The notes under the pieces: model-generated | The model's database searches: none | What the model saw: the letters and a program-made list of their open reading frames with translations, nothing else | What the model was told of the DNA's origin: nothing | Source of the DNA: DASWNP01 sp036399175 | Lineage (GTDB): Bacteria; Acidobacteriota; Blastocatellia; Pyrinomonadales; Pyrinomonadaceae | Direction: 5' to 3' | NCBI GenBank assembly: GCA_036399175.1 | Contig: DASWNP010000055.1 | Location: 59,721-123,720 of the forward strand | DNA length: 64,000 nt | Part shown: piece by piece, positions 19,159 to 27,898 of the stretch | Layout of the letters: each line of letters opens with the position of its first letter | How positions within the stretch are numbered: position 1 is the first letter of the stretch | Translations under genes and position numbers: made by a program

Positions 19159-19407
19159 TTATCGCAGCTCTGCCATCTCGGATTCGAGGGCGCGGAGCGT
19201 GCGGTGAAGCATTTCGCGGTGGGCGGTGGCGGTGGCTCGCTCAAGCTGGGCGGAGGTGCGCGCGTGTGAAAGCTTGAGCGATTCGAGCCGCTCGCGGCGC
19301 GCGCGGACGGCGGGCGAGATTTCATACCTCGTCGCTTGCTCGGCGGCGCGCGTGTCCGTCTGTTCCATCTGGTCGGCGACCGATTTGCTCTCCCAACCTC
19401 TCGCCAT
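19159..19407 (-). CDS. Small helical protein of unknown function
   Basis: This is an 82-residue, highly charged, all-helical protein (ARGWESKSVADQMEQ near the N-terminus, then SPAVRARRERLESLKLS and AHREMLHRTLRALESEM). No membrane segment or cysteine is present, and the heptad spacing of Leu suggests a coiled coil. AGGAG lies about 9 bases before ATG 19407. It follows the M48 protease gene in the same direction but is separated from it by a strong hairpin terminator, so it may have its own promoter. Not recognised as a named family. Confidence 0.7.
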   Translation of the reverse strand: MARGWESKSVADQMEQTDTRAAEQATRYEISPAVRARRERLESLKLSHARTSAQLERATATAHREMLHRTLRALESEMAELR

Positions 19408-19439
19408 AACTCTTGCTCTCCTCTTCGCAAACAACGGAA

Positions 19440-19472
19440 GCGAAAGGTCTGTCGGAAGTAACAGACCTTTCG
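19440..19472 (-). terminator. Hairpin terminator after the M48 protease gene
   Basis: A 13-bp stem GCGAAAGGTCTGT with its complement and a 7-base loop (CGGAAGT) lies about 30 bases past the protease stop codon, before the 82-aa gene. Confidence 0.75.
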
Positions 19473-19502
19473 CTCCGTGTCAGGTTAGCGAGGCGCTGGG
19501 CC

Positions 19503-20957
19503 TCAGTAGTTGTTGTTAATTTGAACCGAGCTGAGGATGCTCTGGAACGTCCTCTGGTAGTTGCGATAGTCGCTCTGCGGCGCGACGGCGATCATGTAGA
19601 AGATGTCGCCGCTACGCAGCATGGTCGTGACGACGGTGACGATTTCGGTCTGCCCCGTCAGAGGCGAGCGTCCGGCGAGCGTCGTGGCCAGACCGTTTCG
19701 ACCGCCGACACTGGTGCGCTGGAAGCCGCTCTGCTGGCGCAGGTAGGTGTTGACCCGCAAGAGGTCTTGGATGTACTGCTGCGAAGCCTGTTGCAGATTG
19801 TTGCTCTGCTCGCGGTCGATGCCGAACATGACGCCGTGCGAAATCTCGCCCTGCTGGCTGTAAGCTCCTTCGGGAGCGTAGGTCGAGGAGTTCTGGCTGT
19901 TGGCAAGCTCGCGCCAGTTGTCAGGAATGTTCGCGCGGAAGAGGTCGTTGCCCGCCGTGCGATAACGTCCCGAAGGATAGGCGACGCGCTCGCCGCTCGG
20001 GTAGCCGGTGTTGGGATAACGGTTGTCCTGCGGGTAGCGCGAGTCCTGCTGCGGGTTACGCTGGCCGCTACGCGCAATCTCTTCCATCGTGCGCGCGCGA
20101 GGCATTCCGCGCAGACGCGCCTGCACCTGCTGGAAGGCGCGCGTGTCCTGCGTGGCGCTGTTCGGGTTGACTCTCAACATCGCCGCTTCCTGGCTGATGC
20201 GCTGGTAGCGATTGCCGGGATTCGGGTGGCTCGAAAGCCACTCGGGGCCGCCGCTTCCGCCGCCCTGCTGTTCGATGGTGCGAAACATGTTGGCGAGGTC
20301 GCGCGGGTCGTAACCGGCGCGAGCCATAATCTGCGCGCCGAGGATGTCGGCCTGCGTCTCATACTTGCGGCTGTACTTGAGCGCGCCCGCGCCGAAGCCT
20401 ATCTGGCTGCCTGCGCCGATAACCTGACCGATGCCGCCGCCGATAACTGCGCCTGCAATCTGTCCGAGCACCGAGCCGATTTGATACTTCTGCGTTTCTG
20501 TGGCCTGCGCCGTCGCATGTCGAAGCGCGACGTGCGAAATCTCGTGCGCCATCACGCCCGCCATCTCGCCTTCCGAGCGCGCGGCTTCAATCATGCCTCG
20601 ATTGACGTACATAGGGCCGCCCGGCAGAGCGAAGGCGTTGATGTCTCTGGCATCGACGACGCGGAAGCGATACTGAAACTCCGGATGCTGAAACTCTGCG
20701 GGGATGGCCGCGACGAGTCGCCGCCCTACATCTTCCACGTACTGCTCCGTATAACCGTCGCGCAGGATGGGCATTTGCTGTTCGACCTGCTGCGCGGCCT
20801 GCTGTCCGGCCTGTATGTCTTCTCTGATGTCGTATTTATTGCGCGGAACTTCTATTCTCGTCTGCGCCTGAAGCGACGCGAGCGGCATCGCCAAAAGAGC
20901 GACGGCCATCATCCAAGCCATCAATCCACGCGCGCGACGCTGGTTCGTATTAGTCAT
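19503..20957 (-). CDS. Exported M48-family zinc metalloprotease
   Basis: This 484-residue periplasmic protease is related to BepA/LoiP-type quality-control enzymes. It has a signal peptide (MAWMMAVALLAMPLASLQAQ). The catalytic HExxH is in MAHEISHVALRH, with the downstream Glu ligand in SRKYETQADILGAQIMARAGYDP. PGGPMYVNRGMIEAARSEGEMAGV before the motif is typical of the family. The central part, with NPGNRYQRI, is also standard. The C-terminal 200 residues hold a Tyr/Pro/Arg low-complexity stretch and a domain of unknown role in place of the TPRs of BepA. GGAGGAGGG just before ATG 20957 fixes the start. It lies downstream of the DUF885 gene but is separated by a hairpin. Confidence 0.93.
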   Translation of the reverse strand: MTNTNQRRARGLMAWMMAVALLAMPLASLQAQTRIEVPRNKYDIREDIQAGQQAAQQVEQQMPILRDGYTEQYVEDVGRRLVAAIPAEFQHPEFQYRFRVVDARDINAFALPGGPMYVNRGMIEAARSEGEMAGVMAHEISHVALRHATAQATETQKYQIGSVLGQIAGAVIGGGIGQVIGAGSQIGFGAGALKYSRKYETQADILGAQIMARAGYDPRDLANMFRTIEQQGGGSGGPEWLSSHPNPGNRYQRISQEAAMLRVNPNSATQDTRAFQQVQARLRGMPRARTMEEIARSGQRNPQQDSRYPQDNRYPNTGYPSGERVAYPSGRYRTAGNDLFRANIPDNWRELANSQNSSTYAPEGAYSQQGEISHGVMFGIDREQSNNLQQASQQYIQDLLRVNTYLRQQSGFQRTSVGGRNGLATTLAGRSPLTGQTEIVTVVTTMLRSGDIFYMIAVAPQSDYRNYQRTFQSILSSVQINNNY

Positions 20958-21017
20958 CTTTCCCTCCTCCAAAACCCTTTCCACAAAGAGCGCTTTTGAA
21001 ACTTTTGCCAAAGACGA

Positions 21018-21070
21018 GAAGCGGCACGCCGCCTCGAAGTCTCTAAAATCTTCAGAGGGCGTGCCGCTTC
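21018..21070. terminator. Hairpin between the DUF885 and M48 genes
   Basis: A 13-bp stem GAAGCGGCACGCC/GGCGTGCCGCTTC with a 27-base loop that itself contains GAAGTCTC/AAGATTTT-like pairing. It is 60 bases upstream of the M48 start and about 200 past the DUF885 stop, so terminator or 5'-UTR structure are both possible. Confidence 0.6.
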
Positions 21071-21265
21071 CCTAACGGCTGCGATTGCGAGTCTCCCTCT
21101 GCTTCTGGTCTACCTTGCCGAAACCTGCCCGGTAGAGGCGCTCAAACACGGGAGAGAGTATCAATTCCCGCCACTCTCGAAGGCCAACTGCTCGCGTCGA
21201 ATTGCGAGCAGCGTCGCTTCGGTGGCTCTCTATTAGATGACCCCTCGCACCCTTCGGTTGGCCTT

Positions 21266-23629
21266 CTATGGGCGGCGCAACCCGCGCCGACGGCTGCGAC
21301 GCGTGCGAGGTGTCACGGTTTTCTTGCGAATCGGCGGCTTTTCGCCCGCCGACGTTCTTCCGTCCTCAACCGGCTCGGCGATGCTGACGGTCGTGCCCGC
21401 AGGCGGACGCGGAATCGAAACTGCAACAAAAGGCGACGTGATAACCTGCGTCGTAATATCTCCGGACGCAGGACGCCGCTCGTTGAGGAATACAGCAAGC
21501 ACAGTGCCAACACGACGGATTTCTTCAATCGAGATGCTGTAGCCGCCCGTCGGCCTCTGCCCCTGATAGACGACGAGGACAGAGCGCGTATTGAAGTTGA
21601 CTTCGGGCAAGGGTCTCTCGCCTCCGATGATACGCCACGCGCGCTGCCATTCCTCTGCGCTCGAAATCATCTGCGCCGTGCGCCCGCCCTCGTAGCCGCT
21701 CATCGTGCCCGTCGCCAGCACGGAGAAATCTATCTGCGAAAACTCGTTGACGGGAATCTCCGTCGAAGACGACGGCGACGATGCGCCTCGATTGTTGACT
21801 GATGAAGTGGATGCCCGACCGGCGTCGCCGAGAAGCGCCATGCGAGCGACACGCACAGGCGGCGAGCCGTAGCTCAGCAGGCGGTCGTGAAAATCGCCCA
21901 AGCGAAACGACGTGCCCATCTGCCTGCGCCACTCTTCGCGCAGCTTCAATATCTCCATCTTGCCGAGCGTGTAGACGAGATAGGTCGGATCCATCGTGCC
22001 GCGCCGCGCCTCGCGCTCGGCGTTGACTCTCTGCTGGTAGCCCTCGCGCATGAAGAACTCGACGCCCTCTTCGTAGCTCATGCCCTGCGTGTGCATACGC
22101 AGGCCGACGAGGTAGCGGCAGAGACGCAGCAGCGCGAGCTGTAGCTGCGCGAGCCTGAGTTTCGGATTGTTGCCGCCGAAACCTTCATCCAGCATCATCT
22201 GCTCGCAGTAGTGCGCCCAGCCTTCGATAAAGGAGGCCGAGCCGAGAGCGGCGCGCACGCGCGAAGGCGAGTTGCGCGCGGCGAGCAGTTGGTAATAGTG
22301 GCCGGGATAGACTTCGTGGATGGAGATAACGGGCAGGGCGTAGGCGTTGTAGAAGCTCAGGTGCTCCTGGGTGCGGCGCGCGTCCCACGCGGGGTCGGGC
22401 GGCGTGACGTAGTAGTAAGCCTCGGTCGCCACGCGCTCGAAAGCGCCGGGCGTGTCCATCGAAGCGAAGCTCGTGGAGCGCGCATACTCTGGCGTTTCGG
22501 CGACGGAGAGATTCTCGCTAGCGGGCGGCGTGAGAATCTCTTTGACGCGGACGAAGGCGCGGATGCGGTCAAGCTCGCGCCGGGTTTCGCCGACGAGGCC
22601 GTCAGCCGTCGGGTGTTCGCGCCCGAGAAGTTCCAAAGCCGAAAGGACGCCTCGACCCGGCGCAATCTCTTCGGCGAGGGCGCGCATTTCGTCCTGCGTG
22701 CGTCGAAGCTCTTTCTCGCCCTCGCGGATAAGCTGCGCGGGCGGCGTCTCGACCATCTCTTCGTAGAGGAGCTTGCGCCGGAAATTCTCCGTGCCGATGG
22801 AGAAGTCGCCCGTCGAGCGCGGCAGGAGGTCGCGCTCCAGCCATTCGATGAAGGAGCGAAGCGCGGCCAGCACGCTCTCGTTCGTCGCGTTGATTTCGGC
22901 GCGGCGCGACGCGCTCAGACGCCCGCCTCCGGCGCGCTCAATCATCTGCGGCACAACGCGCGCGAAATAGTCGAGGCTTCCGCGCGCCTGCTGAATGGCC
23001 GTCTCGGTGTAGATGCGCGGCGGAGCGTCGAGATTCGAGCGCGCTTCTTCGAGGAGGCGCGCAATCTGCCGCTCGCGCGCCAGAACGGCGTCGAGACGCT
23101 GCTCGGTCGGCGCGTAGTTGCGCTTGAGAATGTTGTCGATGCTCTCGGCTGCGATGCGATTGTAGACGTTCGGGTCGCGCTGCCAGGTTCTAATCTCTTC
23201 GAGTTCGAGAAGCTGCGCGCGAGCGTGCGATTGGAGGACGAGATAGTCGAAGCGCGCTTCCGTCGAGAGCATCCACTCGCGTATGCGCGAGAGGTCGGCG
23301 AGCGCGGCGTTCAAGCGACGGACTTCGCGCGCCACCGCGTCGCGGCTGCGCGATTCGAGCGCCGTGTCGTACTGGTGCAGCCCGAGCGCGGTGGCCGCCG
23401 ACGGATTGAAGGCGAAGTAGCCCTTCAGATAGTCTTCGGCGATTGCCTGAAGGCGCGCGTTCTGGCCTGACGTGGGCGAAGAGCCGCGCGGGGTGCGCCC
23501 CTGCGTCGGCGTCGGGTTGACGCGGCGCAGGCGCGAGCGCAGTTGCGCCCGCGCAGATTCGCACGGCAGCCACACGGAGGCGACGAGCAGGGCAAACACA
23601 ACGGTCGGCGCGAAAAGTTTCCTTCTCAT
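21266..23629 (-). CDS. Exported DUF885 protein fused to a PrcB-type C-terminal domain
   Basis: This 787-residue exported protein has a signal peptide (LFAPTVVFALLVASVWLPCESARAQ). Residues about 60-640 are a DUF885 all-helical domain, a putative metallopeptidase-like family, with the key motif ISIHEVYPGHYYQ and the later FIEGWAHYCEQMMLDEG supplying the HExxxGH and E ligands. After a Ser-rich linker comes a domain of about 90 residues (EEWQRAWRIIGGERPLPEVNF, VVYQGQRPTGGYSISI, then a final beta strand). It matches the PrcB C-terminal domain known from Treponema dentilisin protease complexes. The tail is Arg-rich. The fusion suggests a peptidase with a built-in accessory module. Confidence 0.88.
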   Translation of the reverse strand: MRRKLFAPTVVFALLVASVWLPCESARAQLRSRLRRVNPTPTQGRTPRGSSPTSGQNARLQAIAEDYLKGYFAFNPSAATALGLHQYDTALESRSRDAVAREVRRLNAALADLSRIREWMLSTEARFDYLVLQSHARAQLLELEEIRTWQRDPNVYNRIAAESIDNILKRNYAPTEQRLDAVLARERQIARLLEEARSNLDAPPRIYTETAIQQARGSLDYFARVVPQMIERAGGGRLSASRRAEINATNESVLAALRSFIEWLERDLLPRSTGDFSIGTENFRRKLLYEEMVETPPAQLIREGEKELRRTQDEMRALAEEIAPGRGVLSALELLGREHPTADGLVGETRRELDRIRAFVRVKEILTPPASENLSVAETPEYARSTSFASMDTPGAFERVATEAYYYVTPPDPAWDARRTQEHLSFYNAYALPVISIHEVYPGHYYQLLAARNSPSRVRAALGSASFIEGWAHYCEQMMLDEGFGGNNPKLRLAQLQLALLRLCRYLVGLRMHTQGMSYEEGVEFFMREGYQQRVNAEREARRGTMDPTYLVYTLGKMEILKLREEWRRQMGTSFRLGDFHDRLLSYGSPPVRVARMALLGDAGRASTSSVNNRGASSPSSSTEIPVNEFSQIDFSVLATGTMSGYEGGRTAQMISSAEEWQRAWRIIGGERPLPEVNFNTRSVLVVYQGQRPTGGYSISIEEIRRVGTVLAVFLNERRPASGDITTQVITSPFVAVSIPRPPAGTTVSIAEPVEDGRTSAGEKPPIRKKTVTPRTRRSRRRGLRRP

Positions 23630-23675
23630 GTAGAGCGAAGCATCTCCGAAAATAGAAAGGGAGAGCTTAACACAA

Positions 23676-23763
23676 AACGATGAACGCGGAACGCGGAACG
23701 CGGAATGAAAGCAAAAGCTTTTTGTTTTCAGTTCAGCGTTCAGCGTTCAGCGTTCATCGTTTC
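23676..23763. repeat. Heptamer-armed inverted repeat (unit AACGCGG)
   Basis: The left arm (23676-23708) reads GATGAACGCGG, AACGCGG, AACGCGG, AATG. The right arm (23728-23763) is built on GTTCAGC. The loop has GCAAAAGCTTTTTG, itself palindromic. The right arm supplies the stop codon of the next leftward gene. Confidence 0.9.
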
Positions 23764-24554
23764 TCTTGTCTCGGCTCGAACTGGCGGTCGATTTTGCGTC
23801 TCAGCTCGTCGAGGGGTGCGATGCGGTGCTGTTCGCCGTTCCAGACGCGAATCATGGAGACGAGGAGGAAGATGAAGGCGGCCAGAGAGAAGAGCCAGCC
23901 GCCGAAGCTGCTGTCGGTGACGGTGCGGACGAGACCGAAGAAGAAGGAGACGGCGAGCATGGCGAGCTGCAAGGCGAGCCCCTGCGCGGCGTGGAAGCGC
24001 ACGCGGTGCTCGCTGCGCGGGACGAAGAGCAGCTCGACCAGAGAGGCGACGATGCCGACGTAGAAGGGAGCGTAAGGCAGAACCATCGAGATGTTTTCCG
24101 GCAGACCCAAGCCCGCTACCTGTCGCTTGGAAGGCTTGGCGCTCTGCGCGCCGTAAGGCACCTGCGGAGGCTGCGCCGCGTGTGTGCCATGAGGCGGCGT
24201 CGGGTTCGCATACGGATTCTGGCTGGCCGGTGGCTGGTAGACTGGCGGCACGAAGACCGACGGATAAGAGGACGGCGGATAAGGCTCGTCTGCGGTGCGA
24301 CGCGCGGCGTCGGTGAAAGGCTGCGTCGCGGGAGAAGGCGTCGGCATCTCGCCGAGTCTGCGCGTCGGGTCTTCCAATATCTCCTGCGGCGCGGGGATTC
24401 TCTCGGTCGGCTGAGAGATGGGCTCGGTCGGGCGCTCGCGCGACACGTCGCTGGTCGGCGCTGAAGTCGAGCCGCCCATCCTCTCTTGCGTCCGGCGCAC
24501 GAAGTCCGGGTCGAGCGGGTCGGTGTCGTATTTGCTACGCTTCTCAGTCATCAT
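23754..24554 (-). CDS. DUF4870/Tic20-like membrane protein with proline-rich N-terminus
   Basis: This protein of about 266 residues has a long cytoplasmic Pro/Ser/Thr-rich N-terminal half (TYPSSYPSV-like and PPVYQPPASQNPYANPTPPH repeats). Three to four membrane segments follow: LPYAPFYVGIVASLVELLFV, FHAAQGLALQLAMLAVSFFFGL and WLFSLAAFIFLLVSMIRVW. The R-x-R-FHAAQ motif between the first two is the hallmark of DUF4870 proteins. Two adjacent ATGs (24554, 24551) follow AGGAAG. The stop codon lies in a heptamer repeat arm. Function is unknown. Confidence 0.82.
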   Translation of the reverse strand: MMTEKRSKYDTDPLDPDFVRRTQERMGGSTSAPTSDVSRERPTEPISQPTERIPAPQEILEDPTRRLGEMPTPSPATQPFTDAARRTADEPYPPSSYPSVFVPPVYQPPASQNPYANPTPPHGTHAAQPPQVPYGAQSAKPSKRQVAGLGLPENISMVLPYAPFYVGIVASLVELLFVPRSEHRVRFHAAQGLALQLAMLAVSFFFGLVRTVTDSSFGGWLFSLAAFIFLLVSMIRVWNGEQHRIAPLDELRRKIDRQFEPRQEKR

Positions 24555-24603
24555 TCACTTCCTCAATACGACCGGAGAGCCTTCGAGGTTCACCTCGTAA
24601 GCC

Positions 24604-25089
24604 TCAACTCTGCGACACGCGAAAGGAGGCCGCCTCTGAGCGCCCTTCGTGCATGTAGAAACGAAATGCTCTGAGCCTGGCTTCGTCTTCGTCTGTGAAG
24701 CCGATGATAAAATAGATGGCCGACGGATGATAGGCGAGCCGCACGTCGGTCTCGGAAGGCGCGGGCTCGCTTGAGTTCGGGTGCGAGTGGTAGATGCCGA
24801 GAAGCTCTTCGCCGCGCTCGCGCATCAACTTCTGCGCGTCTATCAAATCCTTTATCGAAGCGCTGTAGGCGCGCTCCGGCTCTTCCGAGACGTTCCGCAG
24901 CCGGTAGACGTTTCGCGCCTCGCCCTCGCGCCCACCGACGAGACCGCAGCACTCTTCGGGGCGAACCTCGCGCGCGTGCGCGTACATCTCTTCAACCTGC
25001 GCCTGCGAGATGCTGATGATATGGTCGATAAACGCTCGCTCCCTTTCGCACACGGCGACGCTTGCGGCGGACGACGACGATGCGCGCAC
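24604..25089 (-). CDS. JAB/MPN-domain (JAMM) metallopeptidase, M67 family
   Basis: This 161-residue cytoplasmic zinc isopeptidase of the M67 JAMM type resembles bacterial Mec+/QbsD proteins that trim C-terminal residues of ubiquitin-like sulfur carriers. The motif is complete: the upstream Glu in PEECCGLVGG, then IYHSHPNSSEPAPSETD, giving HxH and SxxxxD ligands. The start is GTG 25089, set by GGAGG 8 bases upstream, 18 bases after the aspS stop codon, so the two genes are cotranscribed. No sulfur-carrier (ThiS/MoaD) gene is adjacent, so the target is open. Confidence 0.9.
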   Translation of the reverse strand: MRASSSSAASVAVCERERAFIDHIISISQAQVEEMYAHAREVRPEECCGLVGGREGEARNVYRLRNVSEEPERAYSASIKDLIDAQKLMRERGEELLGIYHSHPNSSEPAPSETDVRLAYHPSAIYFIIGFTDEDEARLRAFRFYMHEGRSEAASFRVSQS

Positions 25090-25107
25090 GCTCTGCGCCT
25101 CCAGCGC

Positions 25108-26916
25108 TTACTCTCTGGCGATACGAATGCCCAGCTCTTTCAACTGCTGCTGGTCGATTTCGCCGGGCGCGTCAATCATCAAATCAGCCGCCGAGGCGGT
25201 CTTGGGGAATGCCATTACGTCGCGTATGTTCTCGGTTCCGGTGAGCGCCATCATCAGGCGCTCGATGCCGGAAGCGATGCCGCCGTGCGGCGGCGTGCCG
25301 TATTCGAGCGCGTCGAGGAAGAAACCGAAGCGTGCGCGCGCCTTCTCTTCGGTGATGCCGAGCGCGCGAAAGACGAGACGCTGTACGTCGCGCTGGTGAA
25401 TACGAATCGAGCCGCCCGCGACCTCGATGCCGTTGACGACCGCGTCGTAAGCCTTCGCGCGAAGCCCGCCGAGCAAGTTCGTCTCGCCTCCCTCGACGGC
25501 GCGTCGAAAGAGCGGAAGGTCTTCGTCCAGAGGCGACGTGAACGGATGGTGCATCGCGTAGTAGCGCCCGTCGTCTTCGTGAAACTCGAACATCGGAAAC
25601 TCAGTCACCCACAGAGGCTTGTAGACGCCCTCCGGTATCAGACGCTCGCGCCGCGCCACTTCGTTACGCAGAGCGCCGAGGCTGGCCGCGACCGTCTTCG
25701 CATTGCCCGCGACGACGAGCACCGCGTCGCCGCGCTCGGCCTCTGCGCTCGCAGCCATGCGGGCGATAGCCTCTTCGCCGAGCGCCTTCAGGAGCGATGA
25801 CGAAACTTCGTCGCCGAGCTTTATCCAAGCGAGCGCGCCCGCGCCGTAGCGCTTCGCGTGCTCCTGAAGCTCGTCGAGGATTTTGCGCGAGTAGGCAGCG
25901 CCGCCACTGACCGTCAAGCCTTTCACTTCGCCGCCCGCTTCGAGCGTCGAGGCAAAGGGCGCGAACGTCGTCCCCTCTATCGACTGCGCGAGGTCTCTAA
26001 GTTCCATCTCGAAACGCAAATCGGGCTTGTCGCTTCCGTAGCGGCGCAGGGCTTCCGCGTAGGTTAGACGCGGAAACGGCACTTCGAGCTGAGCGCCCAT
26101 CAGACGGAAGACTCTCAGGAGCAAGCCTTCTATCAACCTGTAGACCTGCTCGGTCGAGGCGAAGCTCAATTCAACGTCGAGCTGCGTAAACTCAGGCTGG
26201 CGGTCGGCTCTTAAATCTTCGTCGCGGAAGCAGCGCGCAATCTGGTAATACTTGTCGAAGCCCGCAATCATGCAGAGCTGTTTGAAGAGCTGCGGCGACT
26301 GCGGCAGCGCGTAGAACTTCCCCGCGTGCAGGCGCGACGGCACGACGTAATCGCGCGCGCCCTCGGGCGTCGATTTAATCAGAATCGGCGTCTCGATTTC
26401 GGTGAATCCCTGCTCGTCCATGTAGCGCCGAATCTCCGCGACGGCGCGATGCCTGAGGCGTATGTTCGACTGAAGCTGCGGGCGTCGCAAATCGAGGTAG
26501 CGATATTTCAGTCGCACGTCTTCGCTCGCCAGTGCGTCGGAGCTTGCGACTTCGAGCTGGAAGGGCGGCGTGCGCGCGTCGTTCAAAATCAGAAGCTCGC
26601 GCGCCTGCACTTCCACTTCGCCCGTCGTAATCTTCGGATTGCGCTGCCCCTCCTGCCTGAGCACCACCTCGCCCGTGACGGCGATGACGTATTCGCCGCG
26701 CACCTCCTTCGCTTTGGCGTGTGCGCCCGGCGCGGTCTCTTCGTTGAAGACGACCTGAGTGATGCCGTCTCTATCGCGCAAATCGAAGAACGTGAGGGGG
26801 CCGAAATCGCGCCGACGCGCGACCCAGCCCATCAACACCACCGTCTGCCCGACGTGCTCCGCGCGCAGCCCGCCGCAGGAATGCGTCCGCTCCAATTCTC
26901 CCAGGTTATCCAGCAT
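25108..26916 (-). CDS. aspS: Aspartyl-tRNA synthetase
   Basis: This 602-residue class IIb synthetase charges tRNA-Asp. It has the N-terminal OB fold (LMGWVARRRDFGPLTFFDLRD), the catalytic motif 2 region (RCFRDEDLRADRQPEFTQLDVELSF), the bacterial GAD insertion domain in the middle, and motif 3 (GIASGIERLMMALTGTENIRDV). IETPILIKSTPEGARDYVVPSR near residue 170 is the motif 1 neighbourhood. The length is that of the standard bacterial type. Whether it is discriminating or also charges tRNA-Asn cannot be told here. It is followed by the JAMM gene in one transcript. Confidence 0.97.
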   Translation of the reverse strand: MLDNLGELERTHSCGGLRAEHVGQTVVLMGWVARRRDFGPLTFFDLRDRDGITQVVFNEETAPGAHAKAKEVRGEYVIAVTGEVVLRQEGQRNPKITTGEVEVQARELLILNDARTPPFQLEVASSDALASEDVRLKYRYLDLRRPQLQSNIRLRHRAVAEIRRYMDEQGFTEIETPILIKSTPEGARDYVVPSRLHAGKFYALPQSPQLFKQLCMIAGFDKYYQIARCFRDEDLRADRQPEFTQLDVELSFASTEQVYRLIEGLLLRVFRLMGAQLEVPFPRLTYAEALRRYGSDKPDLRFEMELRDLAQSIEGTTFAPFASTLEAGGEVKGLTVSGGAAYSRKILDELQEHAKRYGAGALAWIKLGDEVSSSLLKALGEEAIARMAASAEAERGDAVLVVAGNAKTVAASLGALRNEVARRERLIPEGVYKPLWVTEFPMFEFHEDDGRYYAMHHPFTSPLDEDLPLFRRAVEGGETNLLGGLRAKAYDAVVNGIEVAGGSIRIHQRDVQRLVFRALGITEEKARARFGFFLDALEYGTPPHGGIASGIERLMMALTGTENIRDVMAFPKTASAADLMIDAPGEIDQQQLKELGIRIARE

Positions 26917-27112
26917 GATAATGACTCTTCACTTTGTTCGACCGCTTACCTGACGCCGCGAACGGCATCGAAAATCTCTTCCGGCCTGCGAGCCCTCTCC
27001 GGGGGTTGAGACGAATCGTGAAATTCGTGAAGCCGAGCCGCGTCAGGGCGTAGCTCGTCGATAAAACTCTCGGAAGCGTCCGCGCGCCACTTCTGTTTTC
27101 GCCGACATAACT

Positions 27113-27184
27113 CAAGTCTGGAGTCTGGAGCCGAAACAGAAAGCATCTGTCTTCGACTCCGAGACTTCAAACTCCGGACTCTTG
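27113..27184. repeat. Heptamer-armed inverted repeat (unit GTCTGGA), shorter copy
   Basis: The left arm carries AGTCTGGAGTCTGGAG. The right arm (27155-27184) is degenerate (ACTTCAAACTCCGGACT). The loop AGAAAGCATCTGTCTTCG is nearly the same as in the element at 16349. The right arm encodes the end and stop codon of the carbonic anhydrase gene. Confidence 0.85.
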
Positions 27185-27685
27185 TCTGTATTGCTTCGTG
27201 TAGCCGATGTAGTTCTGCCAGTAAACGTCGAGGGCGGCGACCTCTTCGTCGGTCAGAGGGCGTTTGACGCGCGCGGGCACTCCCATGACGAGCGAGCGCG
27301 GCGGAACTTTCGTGCCGGGCGAGACGAGCGCCCCGGCGGCGACGATGGAGTAAGCGCCGATGCGCACGTCGTCCATCACGACCGAGCCCATGCCGATGAG
27401 GCAGCCGCGCTCGACGTAGCAGCCGTGCAGCGTGACGTTATGGCCGACCGTCACTTCGTCTTCGAGGATGGTGGCGTGCACTCCGTTCGAGACGTGGATG
27501 ACCGTGCCGTCCTGAACGTTCGTGCGGTCGCCGATGCGTATGTAGAACACGTCGCCGCGCACGACGGCGTTGAACCAGACGGACGACTGCTCTCCGATGT
27601 GCACGTCGCCGATAATCTGCGCGCTCTCTTCGATGTAAGCGGTCGGGTGAATCTGCGGGTGCTTGCCCTGAAAAGGTCTAATCAT
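27167..27685 (-). CDS. Gamma-type carbonic anhydrase-family protein (left-handed beta helix)
   Basis: This 172-residue trimeric LbH protein belongs to the CamH/YrdA gamma carbonic anhydrase family. Hexapeptide repeats run from AQIIGDVHIGEQSSVWFNAVV to the C-terminal third. The three zinc-ligand His positions are visible in VIHVSNG and VGHNVTLHG. RGDVFYIRIGDRTNVQDGT is a typical conserved segment. It may hydrate CO2 or act as a scaffold or acyltransferase-like protein; the family is often inactive as an anhydrase. The last residues (QESGV) and the stop are read from the heptamer hairpin. It starts at ATG 27685. Confidence 0.92.
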   Translation of the reverse strand: MIRPFQGKHPQIHPTAYIEESAQIIGDVHIGEQSSVWFNAVVRGDVFYIRIGDRTNVQDGTVIHVSNGVHATILEDEVTVGHNVTLHGCYVERGCLIGMGSVVMDDVRIGAYSIVAAGALVSPGTKVPPRSLVMGVPARVKRPLTDEEVAALDVYWQNYIGYTKQYRQESGV

Positions 27686-27834
27686 TGCTCCTCATATCGA
27701 GGACGACTATAGCCTGCCCTCATGCCCTCAAGTGAAAGCGAAAACGGTAGCATGAGCCGCACGGCGGGGCAAGCGGAAGGCGCGGAGACAACGATTGGCC
27801 GGAGAAGCCGTCGCGGCGGCAGAATGAAAAAAGA

Positions 27835-27869
27835 TGAGAGGGATGCTACTTCGAGATAGCATCCCTCTC
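27835..27869 (-). terminator. Intrinsic terminator of the lytic transglycosylase gene
   Basis: A 15-bp stem TGAGAGGGATGCTAT with complement and a 5-base loop. On the minus strand it is followed by ATCTTTTTTC, a proper U-tract. Confidence 0.88.
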
Positions 27870-27898
27870 AACTGTCTTCGGTCTGAACTGTAAGAGAC

